DNA of 35,250 nucleotides from SLQH01 sp964612995 (GTDB taxonomy: Bacteria > Planctomycetota > UBA11346), in NCBI GenBank assembly GCA_964612995.1, contig CAZTGE010000029.1, positions 1-35,250 on the forward strand, read 5' to 3'. The translations under genes were made by a program, and so were the position numbers. The notes under the pieces were generated by a model. It made no database searches. It was not told where the DNA came from and saw nothing but the letters and a program-made list of their open reading frames with translations. Numbering within the stretch: the first letter of the stretch is position 1; each line of letters opens with the position of its first letter. This document shows, piece by piece, positions 1-8,278 of the stretch.

Positions 1-23
1 GGCCACCCGGCCAGGGCGGGGCT

Positions 24-2099
24 TCAGGGGATGTCCGTGAGTCGTTGCGGATCCGGCCCTGCGCCCTGCCAGCCGCTGACTTCCATCCCGCTGAGTGCCT
101 GCGGTGCCCGGATCTGCAGCTCGCGCCAGCTGTGCTCCGTTAGCTGCGCGCCGTGCCAGGCGATGCCGGTTTCGCTGGCCTCGATCGCCACCGCCTCGAT
201 CAGCCCCAGGATGCTGTCGTGGGCCACGATCCCGGTGGTCACGCCCTCCACGCGCACGTGGCGCAACTCGCCCCAGTCGAGTGCGCGCAGCGCGCAGCCG
301 GCATCGGTGCGGTTGCCAGCGAGGATGGTCTGCTCGACGATCAGCTCGCCGCCGTCCATGTCGAGCACCGCCGCGGTCGCGCTCGCGGCCGCGAGCAGAC
401 GGCAGCGATGCAGCTCCAGGCGCGCGTCGCGCGCGCGCACCACCGGCCCCGCGCCGGTGAGCCGGACGTGATCCAGCCGCGCCCGACTGCCCGGCGCGAG
501 CGCGAGCGCGGTCGATCCGCCATCGATCCGCGAGCGCGTCACCGTCAGCTCGCCACCAGCGACGTGCAGCGCGGCCTCCGGCCCGGCGACCGATCCGCCC
601 ACCAGCGCGCAGTGGCCGGAACGCAGTTCCAGTCCGCCACGCACGGCGATGTTCACCAGCCGCAGGCGCCCGGTGGAGCCACCGGCGCAACACAGCGCCG
701 GCCGGTTCGTGTCCGCCGCCACCAGTTCGACCGCGCCTTCGGCCGCCCGCAGATTGAGCAGGCCGCGTTCCAGTGCGATATGGAAATTACCGCTGTAGCG
801 CCCCGGTTCGAGCAACAGCACGGTCTCGCCTCCGGGGGCGCCGTCGACGCGTTCCACCGCCGCGGCGATCTCGGCCGCCAGCACGTCGGGACCGACACGC
901 ACCACCCCGCCGGCCTCACTCTCGCCGAGCAGGCTCAGCACCACACCGGCGGCAATCAGCAACAGCGCCGCGCCCAGGATCGCGAGCCGCATCGGGCGCA
1001 GGCCCGGCGGACCGCGCCGCAGGCGCCCGGACAAGCCGGCGCCCGGCAACGGCGGCAGTCCGGCGACGTGCGCGCTGACCGCCTCCCAGCTGGCGATGCG
1101 CCCCTCGCGGGGCTTGGCCAGCATCCCGCGCAGCAGATCGAGGAACGCAGGGCTCAGCCCCATGCGCTCGAGCGGTGTGATATCGAGCCGGCTGGTGGCC
1201 TGCTTGTACATGATCACCGCCGAGCTGCGGCCGTTGTACAGCGGCTTGCCCAGCAGGGCGTGATAGACCGTGGCCCCGAGCGAGTAGATGTCGTGCCGCG
1301 GATCGGCGCTGCGATCGCCAGAGGCCGCCTCGGGACTCATGTAGTGCGGCGTGCCCACGGCGATTCCGGTACCGGTGAGATCGTGGATCCCCGTCGGGGC
1401 GAACTCCTCGCGGAACTTGGCCAGACCGAAATCGATCAGCTTGGCGCAGAATTGTTCGCGCTGACGCGGCCGCGCCGGCGCGAGCAGGATGTTCGACGGC
1501 TTGACATCGCGGTGGACGATACCGCGCTGCCAGACGTGGGTCAGCGCCGCGGCGATCTGCCGCAACAGGCAACGGGCCGCGGCCTCATCGAGCGCGCCAC
1601 GTTCGAGCAGATGGCGCTTGAGATCGTTGCCGCGCACCGCCTCCATCGCCAGCCAGGGCAGCCCCTCGACCGTACCGGCTGCCTCGAAGCCGATCACGTG
1701 GGGATGCTCGCAGCGCCCCAGGGCCCGGGCCTCGCGTTGGAAGCGCGCGCGGTACTCCTGGTTGGCCTGCAAGCGCCGCGGCAGCACCTTCAGCGCCACG
1801 TCGCGTCCATCACGCAGGCACTCGGCGAGGTAGACGTCACCCATTCCACCTTCGCCCAATCGCCCGTGGATGCGGAAGCCCGGCGGCGTCGGTTGATCAC
1901 TCGCATCATCGCTGCGCTGGGCGGCGAGACGGCCGAGCTGTTCCTGGCTCAGGTCGCCCCACTCCACCAGCAGGTCGCGCGGTCGCACCGACAAGCCCTG
2001 CTCACAGGCATGGGCCGCGGCCACCTCCGCCTCACCGATACGCGAGTCGGTGAGGTAGCCGTTTTGTTGTGCCAGCGCCAGGATGCGATCGTCGGCCAT
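24..2099 (-). CDS. Membrane Ser/Thr protein kinase with beta-helix-like C-terminal domain
   Basis: Hanks-type Ser/Thr kinase of 691 aa that phosphorylates proteins in the cytoplasm. Residues 1-65 form a helical N-terminal region of a kind I associate with planctomycete kinases. The glycine loop LGEGGMGDVY lies at 81-90, the ATP-binding lysine in VALKV at about 104, catalytic HRDVKPSN at 196-203, DFG at 223-225 and GTPHYMSPE at 249-257, so all catalytic residues are present. One membrane helix follows at about 370-391. The outer part, about 400-691, shows repeated short strands rich in L, R and G with turns such as GGELTV, suggesting a right-handed beta-helix sensor domain; that fold is inferred. 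Usual PASTA repeats are absent. It lies 74 bp after the recombinase gene on the same strand. The substrate is unknown. Confidence 0.93.
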   Translation of the reverse strand: MADDRILALAQQNGYLTDSRIGEAEVAAAHACEQGLSVRPRDLLVEWGDLSQEQLGRLAAQRSDDASDQPTPPGFRIHGRLGEGGMGDVYLAECLRDGRDVALKVLPRRLQANQEYRARFQREARALGRCEHPHVIGFEAAGTVEGLPWLAMEAVRGNDLKRHLLERGALDEAAARCLLRQIAAALTHVWQRGIVHRDVKPSNILLAPARPRQREQFCAKLIDFGLAKFREEFAPTGIHDLTGTGIAVGTPHYMSPEAASGDRSADPRHDIYSLGATVYHALLGKPLYNGRSSAVIMYKQATSRLDITPLERMGLSPAFLDLLRGMLAKPREGRIASWEAVSAHVAGLPPLPGAGLSGRLRRGPPGLRPMRLAILGAALLLIAAGVVLSLLGESEAGGVVRVGPDVLAAEIAAAVERVDGAPGGETVLLLEPGRYSGNFHIALERGLLNLRAAEGAVELVAADTNRPALCCAGGSTGRLRLVNIAVRGGLELRSGHCALVGGSVAGPEAALHVAGGELTVTRSRIDGGSTALALAPGSRARLDHVRLTGAGPVVRARDARLELHRCRLLAAASATAAVLDMDGGELIVEQTILAGNRTDAGCALRALDWGELRHVRVEGVTTGIVAHDSILGLIEAVAIEASETGIAWHGAQLTEHSWRELQIRAPQALSGMEVSGWQGAGPDPQRLTDIP

Positions 2100-2173
2100 G
2101 AGTCCGGGCGATGATACCGGTCGGCACGACTGCGAGAAAGCGCGATTCGCCGGTTGCGAACAGCGCCGGCGGC

Positions 2174-3058
2174 TCAGGCGCGCGGGTGGAAGCGCTGATG
2201 CACCGCGCGCAGGCGTTTGGCGTCAACGTGGGTGTAGCGCTGGGTGGTGGTCATGTTGGCATGCCCCAGCAGCTCCTGCACCACGCGCAGGTCCGCGCCG
2301 TTCTCGAGCATATGGGTGGCGAAGGAGTGACGCAGGAGATGGGTGTACACCGGCTTGTCGATCCCCGCCAATCGGCCACAATCGCGCACCAGCCGCCACA
2401 AGGACTGGCGGCACATCGGCCTGCCGCGCTGGGTGAGCAGGACGGCCTCCTGGCGATGCTGCGGATCCAGCTGCGGGCGCAGCTGTTCGAGGTAGCGCTG
2501 GAGCGCCCGACGTCCTGATGGGTGGAACGGCACCATCCGCTCCTTGCGCCCTTTGCCGCGCAAGCGCAGCAGACGTCCGCCTTCGAGCAGATCGCCCAGC
2601 CCGAGACCAACCACCTCGCTCGCCCGGCCTCCACTGCCATAGAGCAGCTCGAGTGCCAGGCGATCGCGCGGTCGCATCGATCCGGCCGGCGGGGCGTGCA
2701 ACAAGGCATCGACCTCGCTCACACTCAGTACCTCGGGCAGCTCCTGCCACAGGTGCGGCGAACGCGCCAGGCCGATGCGGTCACGCGCCAGACGGCCCTC
2801 CATGACCAGGTAGCGCGCGTACATCCGCAGGGTCACCATCAACCGGGCCAGCGAGGCGGCTGCATAGGTGTGTTCCCGCCGCAGCCAGGCGAGCAGGTCG
2901 GCCACCTCGTCCGGCCCCACCGTGGCGAGGTCGAACCCTAGCGCCGCAAGCCCGTCGTGGATCCGGTCGAGATCGCGACGGTAGGCGGCGAGGGTGTTGG
3001 CGGCCAGACCGAGCTCCAGGCGACAGTAGGCGAGAAAGGGGCGCCGGGCATCGAGCAC
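2174..3058 (-). CDS. xerD: Tyrosine recombinase, XerC/XerD type
   Basis: Site-specific tyrosine recombinase of 294 aa, the usual size of XerC/D, which resolve chromosome dimers at dif. The N-terminal SAM-like core-binding domain begins with FLAYCRLELGLAANTLAAYR. The catalytic domain shows the first arginine in GSGGRASEVVGL, then HLLRHSFATHMLENGADL (HxxR), the LLGHANMTTTQRYTHV region with the second His, and the nucleophilic Tyr. The start is GTG at 3058 with no clear Shine-Dalgarno sequence. A palindromic repeat ends only 13 bp upstream, so the original leader may have been displaced. No attachment site or other phage gene is nearby, which favours a housekeeping Xer protein over an integron or phage integrase. 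XerC and XerD cannot be separated here with certainty. Confidence 0.9.
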   Translation of the reverse strand: MLDARRPFLAYCRLELGLAANTLAAYRRDLDRIHDGLAALGFDLATVGPDEVADLLAWLRREHTYAAASLARLMVTLRMYARYLVMEGRLARDRIGLARSPHLWQELPEVLSVSEVDALLHAPPAGSMRPRDRLALELLYGSGGRASEVVGLGLGDLLEGGRLLRLRGKGRKERMVPFHPSGRRALQRYLEQLRPQLDPQHRQEAVLLTQRGRPMCRQSLWRLVRDCGRLAGIDKPVYTHLLRHSFATHMLENGADLRVVQELLGHANMTTTQRYTHVDAKRLRAVHQRFHPRA

Positions 3059-3071
3059 GCGTACCAGTCTA

Positions 3072-3247
3072 GCCCGGATCCCTCATGAGCAACGTCGCGA
3101 AAAGTCGTAGCGTGCTGTCAATGCAGGGCTTCGCGATCGAGGCGAACCGGAGCGTAGCAGCGCTACGTGAGGATCCGCCGACCGAGCGAAGTCCTGTATG
3201 GCGGTGCGATACGGCTTTGCAACAGTTGTCTCATGAGGGATGCGGGC
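3072..3247. repeat. MITE-like palindromic element, copy 1
   Basis: A 176-bp non-coding element about 96% identical to the one at 24890-25066. Its ends are 18-bp inverted repeats: GCCCGGATCCCTCATGAG on the left and its complement on the right with one mismatch. The two halves are also roughly complementary throughout, so one strand could fold into a single long hairpin with CGTAGCAGCGCTACG at its tip. CTAG overlaps the left edge (3069-3072). No transposase is encoded. An apparent reading frame inside is broken by a 1-bp indel between the copies, so it is not a gene. Confidence 0.88.
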
Positions 3248-3323
3248 CAGGCCCACCTACGCCACGGCAACGCAGTGCGGCGAGCCGGCGGCTCGGCCTT
3301 GCAGGCGGGCCGGGGGACGGAGC

Positions 3324-4265
3324 ATGGCTCGCATGAGCACCATCCCGCACTGCGCCGACCGCCTCCACCGTGCCTGCGAGGCCACCGACAGCCTCGCCTG
3401 CGTCGGTCTCGACCCGCGACCGCATCTGATTCCGCCGCAGATCGCCCAGGCCTGTCGCGACGAGTTCGGCCCCGGCCGTGAAGCCGTCTGCGCCGCGTAC
3501 CGCGAGTTCAACCGCGGTCTGCTCGCGGCGATCGCCGGCGCCTGCCCGGCGGTCAAGCCGCAGGTCGCCTGCTACGAGGCCTATGGCGCACCGGGGATCG
3601 CGGTGCTCGAGCAGACCATCGCCTACGCCCGCTCGCTCGGACTCGAAGTGATCGTCGACGGCAAACGCAACGACATCGGGTCGACCGCGACCCACTACCA
3701 GCAGGCCTGGCTCGGCCAGGCGCCCGGGCTCGGCGAGGACGATCCGATCGCAGGCGCCGGTGCCGACTGGCTCACCGTCACCGCCTACCTCGGCTCCGAC
3801 GGCGTCCGCCCCTTCCTCGCCGACCCGCCCGGCCGCACCGGCGTCTACATCCTGGTCAAGACCTCGAACCCCGGCTCGGCCGAGCTCCAGGGCCGGGCAT
3901 GCGAAGGCGCCACCGTGATGGAGGCGATGGCCGGACTCGTCGCGCGCTGGGGCGCCGGCCGCTGCGGCGAAACCGGCCTGAGCGACATCGGCGCGGTCGT
4001 CGGTGCGACCTACCCCGACGAAGCGCGCGGCCTGCGCGCGTTGATGCCCGACACACCGTTCCTCGTTCCCGGGTACGGCGCCCAGGGCGCCGGCGCTGCC
4101 GACGCCCTGGCCGGGCTGCGTCCGGACGGCAGCGGCTGTCTGATCAACAGCAGCCGGGCGATCATCGGCGCCTGGCAGCAGAGCGACAACGGCGCCCGGG
4201 GCTGGCAGGGTGCCGCCCGCGCGGCGCTCGAGGCGATGAACGCCGACCTCAACGCCCATCGCTGA
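3324..4265 (+). CDS. pyrF: Orotidine 5'-phosphate decarboxylase (type 2)
   Basis: Decarboxylates OMP to UMP, the last step of de novo pyrimidine synthesis. About 313 aa. The active-site motif DGKRNDIGSTATHY carries the catalytic Asp-Lys-x-x-Asp pattern of the type 2 family. Supporting blocks are ACVGLDPRP near the N terminus, LVKTSNPGS, VPGYGAQGAG, and INSSRAII at the phosphate-binding end. The frame stays open back into the upstream palindromic repeat, but the ATG at 3324 follows GGGGGA and fits the family; ATG at 3333 is an alternative. It converges on melA with only 14 bp between the stops. No other pyr gene is in the window. Confidence 0.95.
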   Translation: MARMSTIPHCADRLHRACEATDSLACVGLDPRPHLIPPQIAQACRDEFGPGREAVCAAYREFNRGLLAAIAGACPAVKPQVACYEAYGAPGIAVLEQTIAYARSLGLEVIVDGKRNDIGSTATHYQQAWLGQAPGLGEDDPIAGAGADWLTVTAYLGSDGVRPFLADPPGRTGVYILVKTSNPGSAELQGRACEGATVMEAMAGLVARWGAGRCGETGLSDIGAVVGATYPDEARGLRALMPDTPFLVPGYGAQGAGAADALAGLRPDGSGCLINSSRAIIGAWQQSDNGARGWQGAARAALEAMNADLNAHR

Positions 4266-4279
4266 GGCCGCTGCGCCGA

Positions 4280-5695
4280 TCAGGTGTAGCTGGGCAGATA
4301 GTCGCCGTGCGCATCGATCAGCTCGTCGCACAAGGCGCGGATCTGGTCGATGGTCAGCTCCGCCGCGGTATGCGGATCGAGCATCGCCGCCTGGTAGATG
4401 TATTCGCGTTTGCGGCTCAACGCGGCCTCCACGGTCAGGATCTGCGGATTGATGTTGGTCCGGTTCATCGCTGCGAGCTGCTCGGGCAGATCGCCGACCA
4501 CCGTGGGCTGGACACCGTTCTGGTCGACCAGGCAGGCCACCTCGACACAGGCCTTGCGTGGCAGGTTGGTGATCAACCCGGTGTTCATGACGTTGCCGTG
4601 GACGCGAAAGGCGGTGTCGGTCTCCATCGCATCGATGATGTAGGAACCGAACTCATGACCCTTCTCGTGGCTGAGCTGGGCGTCGCCCACCAGCTCCTCG
4701 CGCTGCTTGGCCCAGCTTTCGATCTGCTTGACGCACCGGTAGGGATACTCGTCGAGCGGGATGTTGTAGCGATCGATCAGTTCCGGAGCGCTGCGCTTGA
4801 TGAACCAGGGGCAGTATTCGCTGAAGTGCTCACTGCTCTCGGTCACGTAGTGCCCGAAGCGTCGCATGATCTCGAGCCGGACCAGATCGTGAGCCAGCTT
4901 GGCTTCGGGATCGGCGACCTCGTAGGCCATGGCATCGGTTTCGCCCGCGCGTGCCTTGGCCGCGTCTGCCACCGCCTTGCCGCCCTGGGCCAGGATGCGA
5001 TCGAGTTCCTCGGCCGCGCGCTGCTGGACCACCGGGTAGAGGTCACGTTCACCATCACGCAGCTCGAGCAACCAGGCTTGATGATTGATGCCTGCGATGC
5101 GCCACCGCAGGTCCTCCACCCCGTCGCGTAAGCCCAACTTCGCCAGCAGGCCCGCGGCGCAGCCCTGTACGCTGTGGCACAGGCCGACGCAGTTGATGCC
5201 GCCACCACGGATCACCCCGGCGGTGATCATCGCCATCGGGTTGGTATAGTTGAGCATCCAGGCGTCGGGGCAGACCGCGTGCATGTCGCGGGCGAAATCG
5301 AGCATCACCGGGATGGTGCGCAACGAGCGGAAGATCCCGCCGATACCTAGGGTGTCGGCGATGGTCTGGCGCAGGCCGTATTTCTTGGGCACCTCGAAAT
5401 CGGTGATCGTGCAAGGGTCGTAGCCGCCGACCTGGATCGCGTTGACCACGTATCCGGCCCCGCGCAGAGCCTCTTTGCGCTGCTCCACGCCGAGGTGGGC
5501 GGTGATCGTCGCGCGGCCCTGGTTGATGTTCACGTTGAGATTGTCGAGCATCGCCTTGGAGTCATGCAGACGTTCACCGTCGATGTCGTACAGGGCGATG
5601 TGCGCGTCGTGCAGCGAGGTGGTGAGCATGACGTCGCCGAGAATGTTCTTGGCGAACACCGTGCTGCCAGCCCCCATGAATGTGATCTTGGCCAT
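4280..5695 (-). CDS. melA: Alpha-galactosidase, glycoside hydrolase family 4
   Basis: Cytoplasmic NAD+/Mn2+-dependent hydrolase of melibiose and other alpha-galactosides, 471 aa. The N terminus (KITFMGAGSTVFAKNILGD) is the GH4 nucleotide-binding fold. Further family marks are QVGGYDPCTITDFEVPKKYG, IADTLGIGGIFRSLRTIP, NYTNPMAM, LCHSVQG with the metal-binding Cys and His, and AGINHQAW. The C-terminal half (VTESSEHFSEY, LDEYPYRCV, VEVACLVD, LDPHTAAEL) closely follows E. coli MelA as I recall it. The start at 5695 is preceded by CGGAGAG; an open frame reaches further upstream but is antisense to the regulator. It is divergent from an AraC-type gene, as melA is from melR in enterobacteria, but no melB-like transporter is adjacent. 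Confidence 0.96.
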   Translation of the reverse strand: MAKITFMGAGSTVFAKNILGDVMLTTSLHDAHIALYDIDGERLHDSKAMLDNLNVNINQGRATITAHLGVEQRKEALRGAGYVVNAIQVGGYDPCTITDFEVPKKYGLRQTIADTLGIGGIFRSLRTIPVMLDFARDMHAVCPDAWMLNYTNPMAMITAGVIRGGGINCVGLCHSVQGCAAGLLAKLGLRDGVEDLRWRIAGINHQAWLLELRDGERDLYPVVQQRAAEELDRILAQGGKAVADAAKARAGETDAMAYEVADPEAKLAHDLVRLEIMRRFGHYVTESSEHFSEYCPWFIKRSAPELIDRYNIPLDEYPYRCVKQIESWAKQREELVGDAQLSHEKGHEFGSYIIDAMETDTAFRVHGNVMNTGLITNLPRKACVEVACLVDQNGVQPTVVGDLPEQLAAMNRTNINPQILTVEAALSRKREYIYQAAMLDPHTAAELTIDQIRALCDELIDAHGDYLPSYT

Positions 5696-5893
5696 GGAGC
5701 TCTCCGAGTAGCGGCCACGCTGAGCGAGGATGGACGACTGTGGCCACGGTCCGGTCCATCCGCCGTGCGCGCAATGGCAATTGTGCCCCGATCGCGAACA
5801 CCGCGACGGCACGGTGGCTCGTCGCGCCAACCGCGGCAAGATGCAATCATTGATGCCACTTGACGATCTGTGATCAGAGGAGAGAAGCGCACG
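5696..5893. promoter_or_regulatory. Divergent control region between melA and the AraC-type gene
   Basis: A 198-bp non-coding stretch from which melA (minus) and the AraC-type regulator (plus) are both read. It must hold both promoters and probably the regulator's binding sites. It contains a short AT-richer near-palindrome, GGCAATTGTGCC, around 5777-5788. I cannot identify promoter boxes with confidence. The regulator's ribosome-binding site AGAGGAGAG lies at about 5876-5884. Confidence 0.5.
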
Positions 5894-6748
5894 ATGCTGC
5901 TGTGGTCGACCGATGTCAGCGTGCTTCGCCCGTTGCCGGGTTTCGCCCGGGTGCGCAGCGTCGCCGCGGAACGTCAGCACCGTCCGACCTATCACCACGT
6001 CGGCAAGCGGCGCATCCATGAGGACCACTGCCTGTTCAAGCTTACGCTCGCCGGCGAAGGCGTGTTCCGTGACGCCTCCGGCGAGCACCGGCTGCCTGCG
6101 GGACACGGCTTCCTCTGCATCATCAACGATCCCGCGACCGCCTACTACTACCCGAGCGACGGATGCGTCGATTGGGAATTCGTCTACATCGCCTTCGGCG
6201 ACGGTAACGCCCGGGCGATGACCGCGGCGGTGGTCGAGCGTCACGGCCCGGTGTTCGCGCTGCCGCTCGACCACGGCTTCGCGCCGTCCTTGCTCGACTG
6301 GCGCCGCGAGCGCCAGGGACACGTGACCCAGGGACCGGCCGCAAGCGCGCGGGTGGTCGCGAGCCTGTTCGCCGCGCTGCTCACGGCAGCGGGCGGCGAG
6401 GATGGCGGCGAACCCGGCCAGCAACTGGTGCGCACGGCCATCGAAGTGATGGACCGGCAGCTCGACACCGGAATCAACGTGAGCGAAGTGGCACGACACC
6501 TGGGCGTCAGCCGCGAGCATCTGAGCCGGGCCTTCCGCACCCAGATGGACCAGACCCCCTACAATTATCTCCAACGCCGCAGGATGATCGAGGCCTGCCG
6601 CCTGCTCAAGGACACCGAGCTCGGCGCGGCCCAGGTCGCCAGACGCCTCGGCTACGCCGATCCCGGCCACTTCGCCCGCACCTTCAAGCGGACGATGGGC
6701 CTGACCCCGACCCGCTTCCGGGCCGTGGGGGCGATTCCGTTGTTGTGA
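5894..6748 (+). CDS. AraC-family transcriptional regulator
   Basis: 284 aa. The N-terminal half is a cupin-like ligand-binding domain: LPAGHGFLCIINDPATAYYYPSD resembles the arabinose-binding fold of AraC. The C-terminal half, from about residue 185, carries two helix-turn-helix motifs: NVSEVARHLGVSREHLSRAFR and AAQVARRLGYADPGHFARTFKR, ending in the family signature MGLTPTRFR. The start was set at ATG 5894 because AGAGGAGAG lies nine bases upstream; GTG 5870 is an in-frame alternative. Its divergent position makes it the likely regulator of melA, probably responding to an alpha-galactoside. That role is inferred from context only. Confidence 0.92.
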   Translation: MLLWSTDVSVLRPLPGFARVRSVAAERQHRPTYHHVGKRRIHEDHCLFKLTLAGEGVFRDASGEHRLPAGHGFLCIINDPATAYYYPSDGCVDWEFVYIAFGDGNARAMTAAVVERHGPVFALPLDHGFAPSLLDWRRERQGHVTQGPAASARVVASLFAALLTAAGGEDGGEPGQQLVRTAIEVMDRQLDTGINVSEVARHLGVSREHLSRAFRTQMDQTPYNYLQRRRMIEACRLLKDTELGAAQVARRLGYADPGHFARTFKRTMGLTPTRFRAVGAIPLL

Positions 6749-6818
6749 GCCCGGCGCCCGCGGTCGCACCAGCGCACCCCGCCCGCAGGGCGAGTGACGA
6801 CAGAGGAGCGTGGGGGTA

Positions 6819-6850
6819 CGCGGCGAAGCCGCGAGGGGGCAGCGCCCCCT
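6819..6850. terminator. Double hairpin between convergent genes
   Basis: Two adjacent perfect hairpins lie between the AraC-type gene and ilvE, whose stops face each other. CGCGGC/GCCGCG pairs at 6819-6833 around a GAA loop, and AGGGGGC/GCCCCCT pairs at 6834-6850 around AGC. Neither is followed by a T-run in its reading direction; the A-run at 6855-6859 lies between the hairpin and the ilvE stop. It may act as a bidirectional terminator or be an extragenic repeat family member. Confidence 0.5.
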
Positions 6851-6862
6851 CTGCAAAAAGCC

Positions 6863-7771
6863 TCAATCGACCGGAGTCAGCCAGTCGGCACGCTGTGGAT
6901 CGCGCGCGTAGACCGCATCCTCGTAGGCACGCTGCAGCGCGCTGGTGATCGGACCGCAGGTCCCCGCGCCCACGGGGCGACGATCGACGCTCTTGACCCA
7001 CGAGACCTGGCAGCCGGTGCCGACCATGAACAGTTCGTCGGCACGGTAGAGCTCGGTGCGCCCGACCGCCCGCTCCTCGACCGGGACCCCCTGTTCACGG
7101 GCCAGGCCGATGATCGCATGGCGGGTGATGCCCTCGAGGATGCCGGCGGTGCGGTCGGGGGTGATCAGCGTGCCATCGCGCACCAGGAACAGGTTCTCGG
7201 CCGAGCCTTCGCTGACCTCGCCACGCTGGTTGAGGAACACCGCCTCGTCGTAGCCGTTGAGGGTGGCTTCGGTCCGGGCCAGAGCACTGTTGATGTACCC
7301 CCCGCTGGCCTTGGCCCGGGTGGGGACGCTGTTGTCCGGCAATCGGACCCAGCTGCTGATGCAGACATCGAGCCCGCGTTCGGTATCGAGATAGTCGTCG
7401 AGCGCCAGCATGTAGCACATGAAGCCGTCGGGTTCGTCGCAGAGCTTGGGCCCGAGGTTGGTCGAGCACTTGAACACCATCGGACGGATGTAGACGTTGC
7501 CACGCGCCGCGTTCTCACGCACCAAGCGCCGGGCGATGGCGCACATTTCATCGACCGGAGGGCTGCGCATCAGCAGCATCGCGGCGTTGCCGTGCAGCCG
7601 CTCGAAGTGTTCACGCAGGAACAACAGATTGACCCGCTGTCCGTCCCAGTAGCCGCGGATGCCCTCGAAGCAGCCGGTGCCGTACTGCAGGGCGTGGGTG
7701 TTGATGGGGACCGTGCACGCGCTCAGCTGCTTCCAGCTCCCGTTGAGATAGGCCAGGCTGTCCTCGCTCAC
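6863..7771 (-). CDS. ilvE: Branched-chain amino acid aminotransferase
   Basis: PLP-dependent fold-type IV transaminase making Val, Leu and Ile from their 2-oxo acids, 302 aa. Seen: GTGCFEGIRGYW near residue 31, YIRPMVFKCSTNLG, the PLP-lysine region AKASGGYINSALARTEA, AVFLNQRGEVSEGSAENLFLV, and GILEGITRHAII. The start is GTG at 7771 with GGAG seven bases upstream; the nearby ATG at 7784 is out of frame. D-amino acid aminotransferase and 4-amino-4-deoxychorismate lyase share the fold, but EGIRGYW and EGSAENLF favour IlvE. It works with ilvC in the same pathway, though ilvC lies 14 kb away. Confidence 0.93.
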   Translation of the reverse strand: MSEDSLAYLNGSWKQLSACTVPINTHALQYGTGCFEGIRGYWDGQRVNLLFLREHFERLHGNAAMLLMRSPPVDEMCAIARRLVRENAARGNVYIRPMVFKCSTNLGPKLCDEPDGFMCYMLALDDYLDTERGLDVCISSWVRLPDNSVPTRAKASGGYINSALARTEATLNGYDEAVFLNQRGEVSEGSAENLFLVRDGTLITPDRTAGILEGITRHAIIGLAREQGVPVEERAVGRTELYRADELFMVGTGCQVSWVKSVDRRPVGAGTCGPITSALQRAYEDAVYARDPQRADWLTPVD

Positions 7772-7930
7772 CGCCGTGCTCCATATGCCCCACCGGCGTG
7801 GCGGGGAGTATCAGGCGCGGCACTTTAGAGCCGGTGCGGCCCACTTCCAGCCGCGTTCGCCCGGGCAACGCGGCACTTGTCACGCGGGGAAGGCGAACTA
7901 CCCTTCTCGGCCCTGCTGGAGGAACCGAGC

Positions 7931-8155
7931 ATGCCACTGACCCGGACGCAGTACTCCGAGACCATCACCAAGGTCGGCGGCTACTACAACTTCGTGGCCA
8001 TCATCAATCGTCGGCTCAAGGAACTGCGCAACGGCGAGCCGCCGATGCTCGAGTCCCGAGCGGGCGAGGATCTGGTCGACCTCGTGGTGCGCGAGATCGA
8101 AGCCGATCTGCTCACCTGGGAAGGCCCGACCGCCTCGGCCCTGCCCAACGGCTAG
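7931..8155 (+). CDS. rpoZ: Putative RNA polymerase omega subunit
   Basis: A 74-aa protein. The segment KVGGYYNFVAIINRRLKELR, followed by GEPPML, RAGEDLVDLVVREI and an acidic tail, resembles the divergent planctomycete form of omega (a GG-aromatic start, then an RLxEL helix, then PP and an IVxxEI helix). Omega assists folding and assembly of the beta' subunit of RNA polymerase. The start is set by TGGAGG about nine bases ahead of ATG 7931. It stands alone rather than beside gmk, the common arrangement in other bacteria. The identification rests on recalled family shape only; an unrelated small conserved protein is possible. Confidence 0.62.
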   Translation: MPLTRTQYSETITKVGGYYNFVAIINRRLKELRNGEPPMLESRAGEDLVDLVVREIEADLLTWEGPTASALPNG

Positions 8156-8278
8156 CACCCGCCCGAAGTGCGCGCCCCTTGACGGCACCAGCGTCATTCA
8201 TACAGTCCTGCGCCCTCGCCCGGAGCGCCTGAGCCGCGCTCGGGCGCCCTGGTTGGTCCCACCGGAAAGAGTCGCATC

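Noticed and set aside
153..2114. A 653-codon plus-strand frame opposite the first kinase
   Set aside because: Low-complexity Arg/Gln/His-rich translation with no motif, while the opposite strand has a complete kinase.
2174..3058. A phage or integron integrase defining a mobile island
   Set aside because: Neighbours are housekeeping genes, length and motifs fit XerC/D, and no attachment repeats or cassette sites were seen.
3085..3336. A short protein starting inside the palindromic repeat
   Set aside because: The second repeat copy has a 1-bp insertion that changes the frame, so coding is not conserved.
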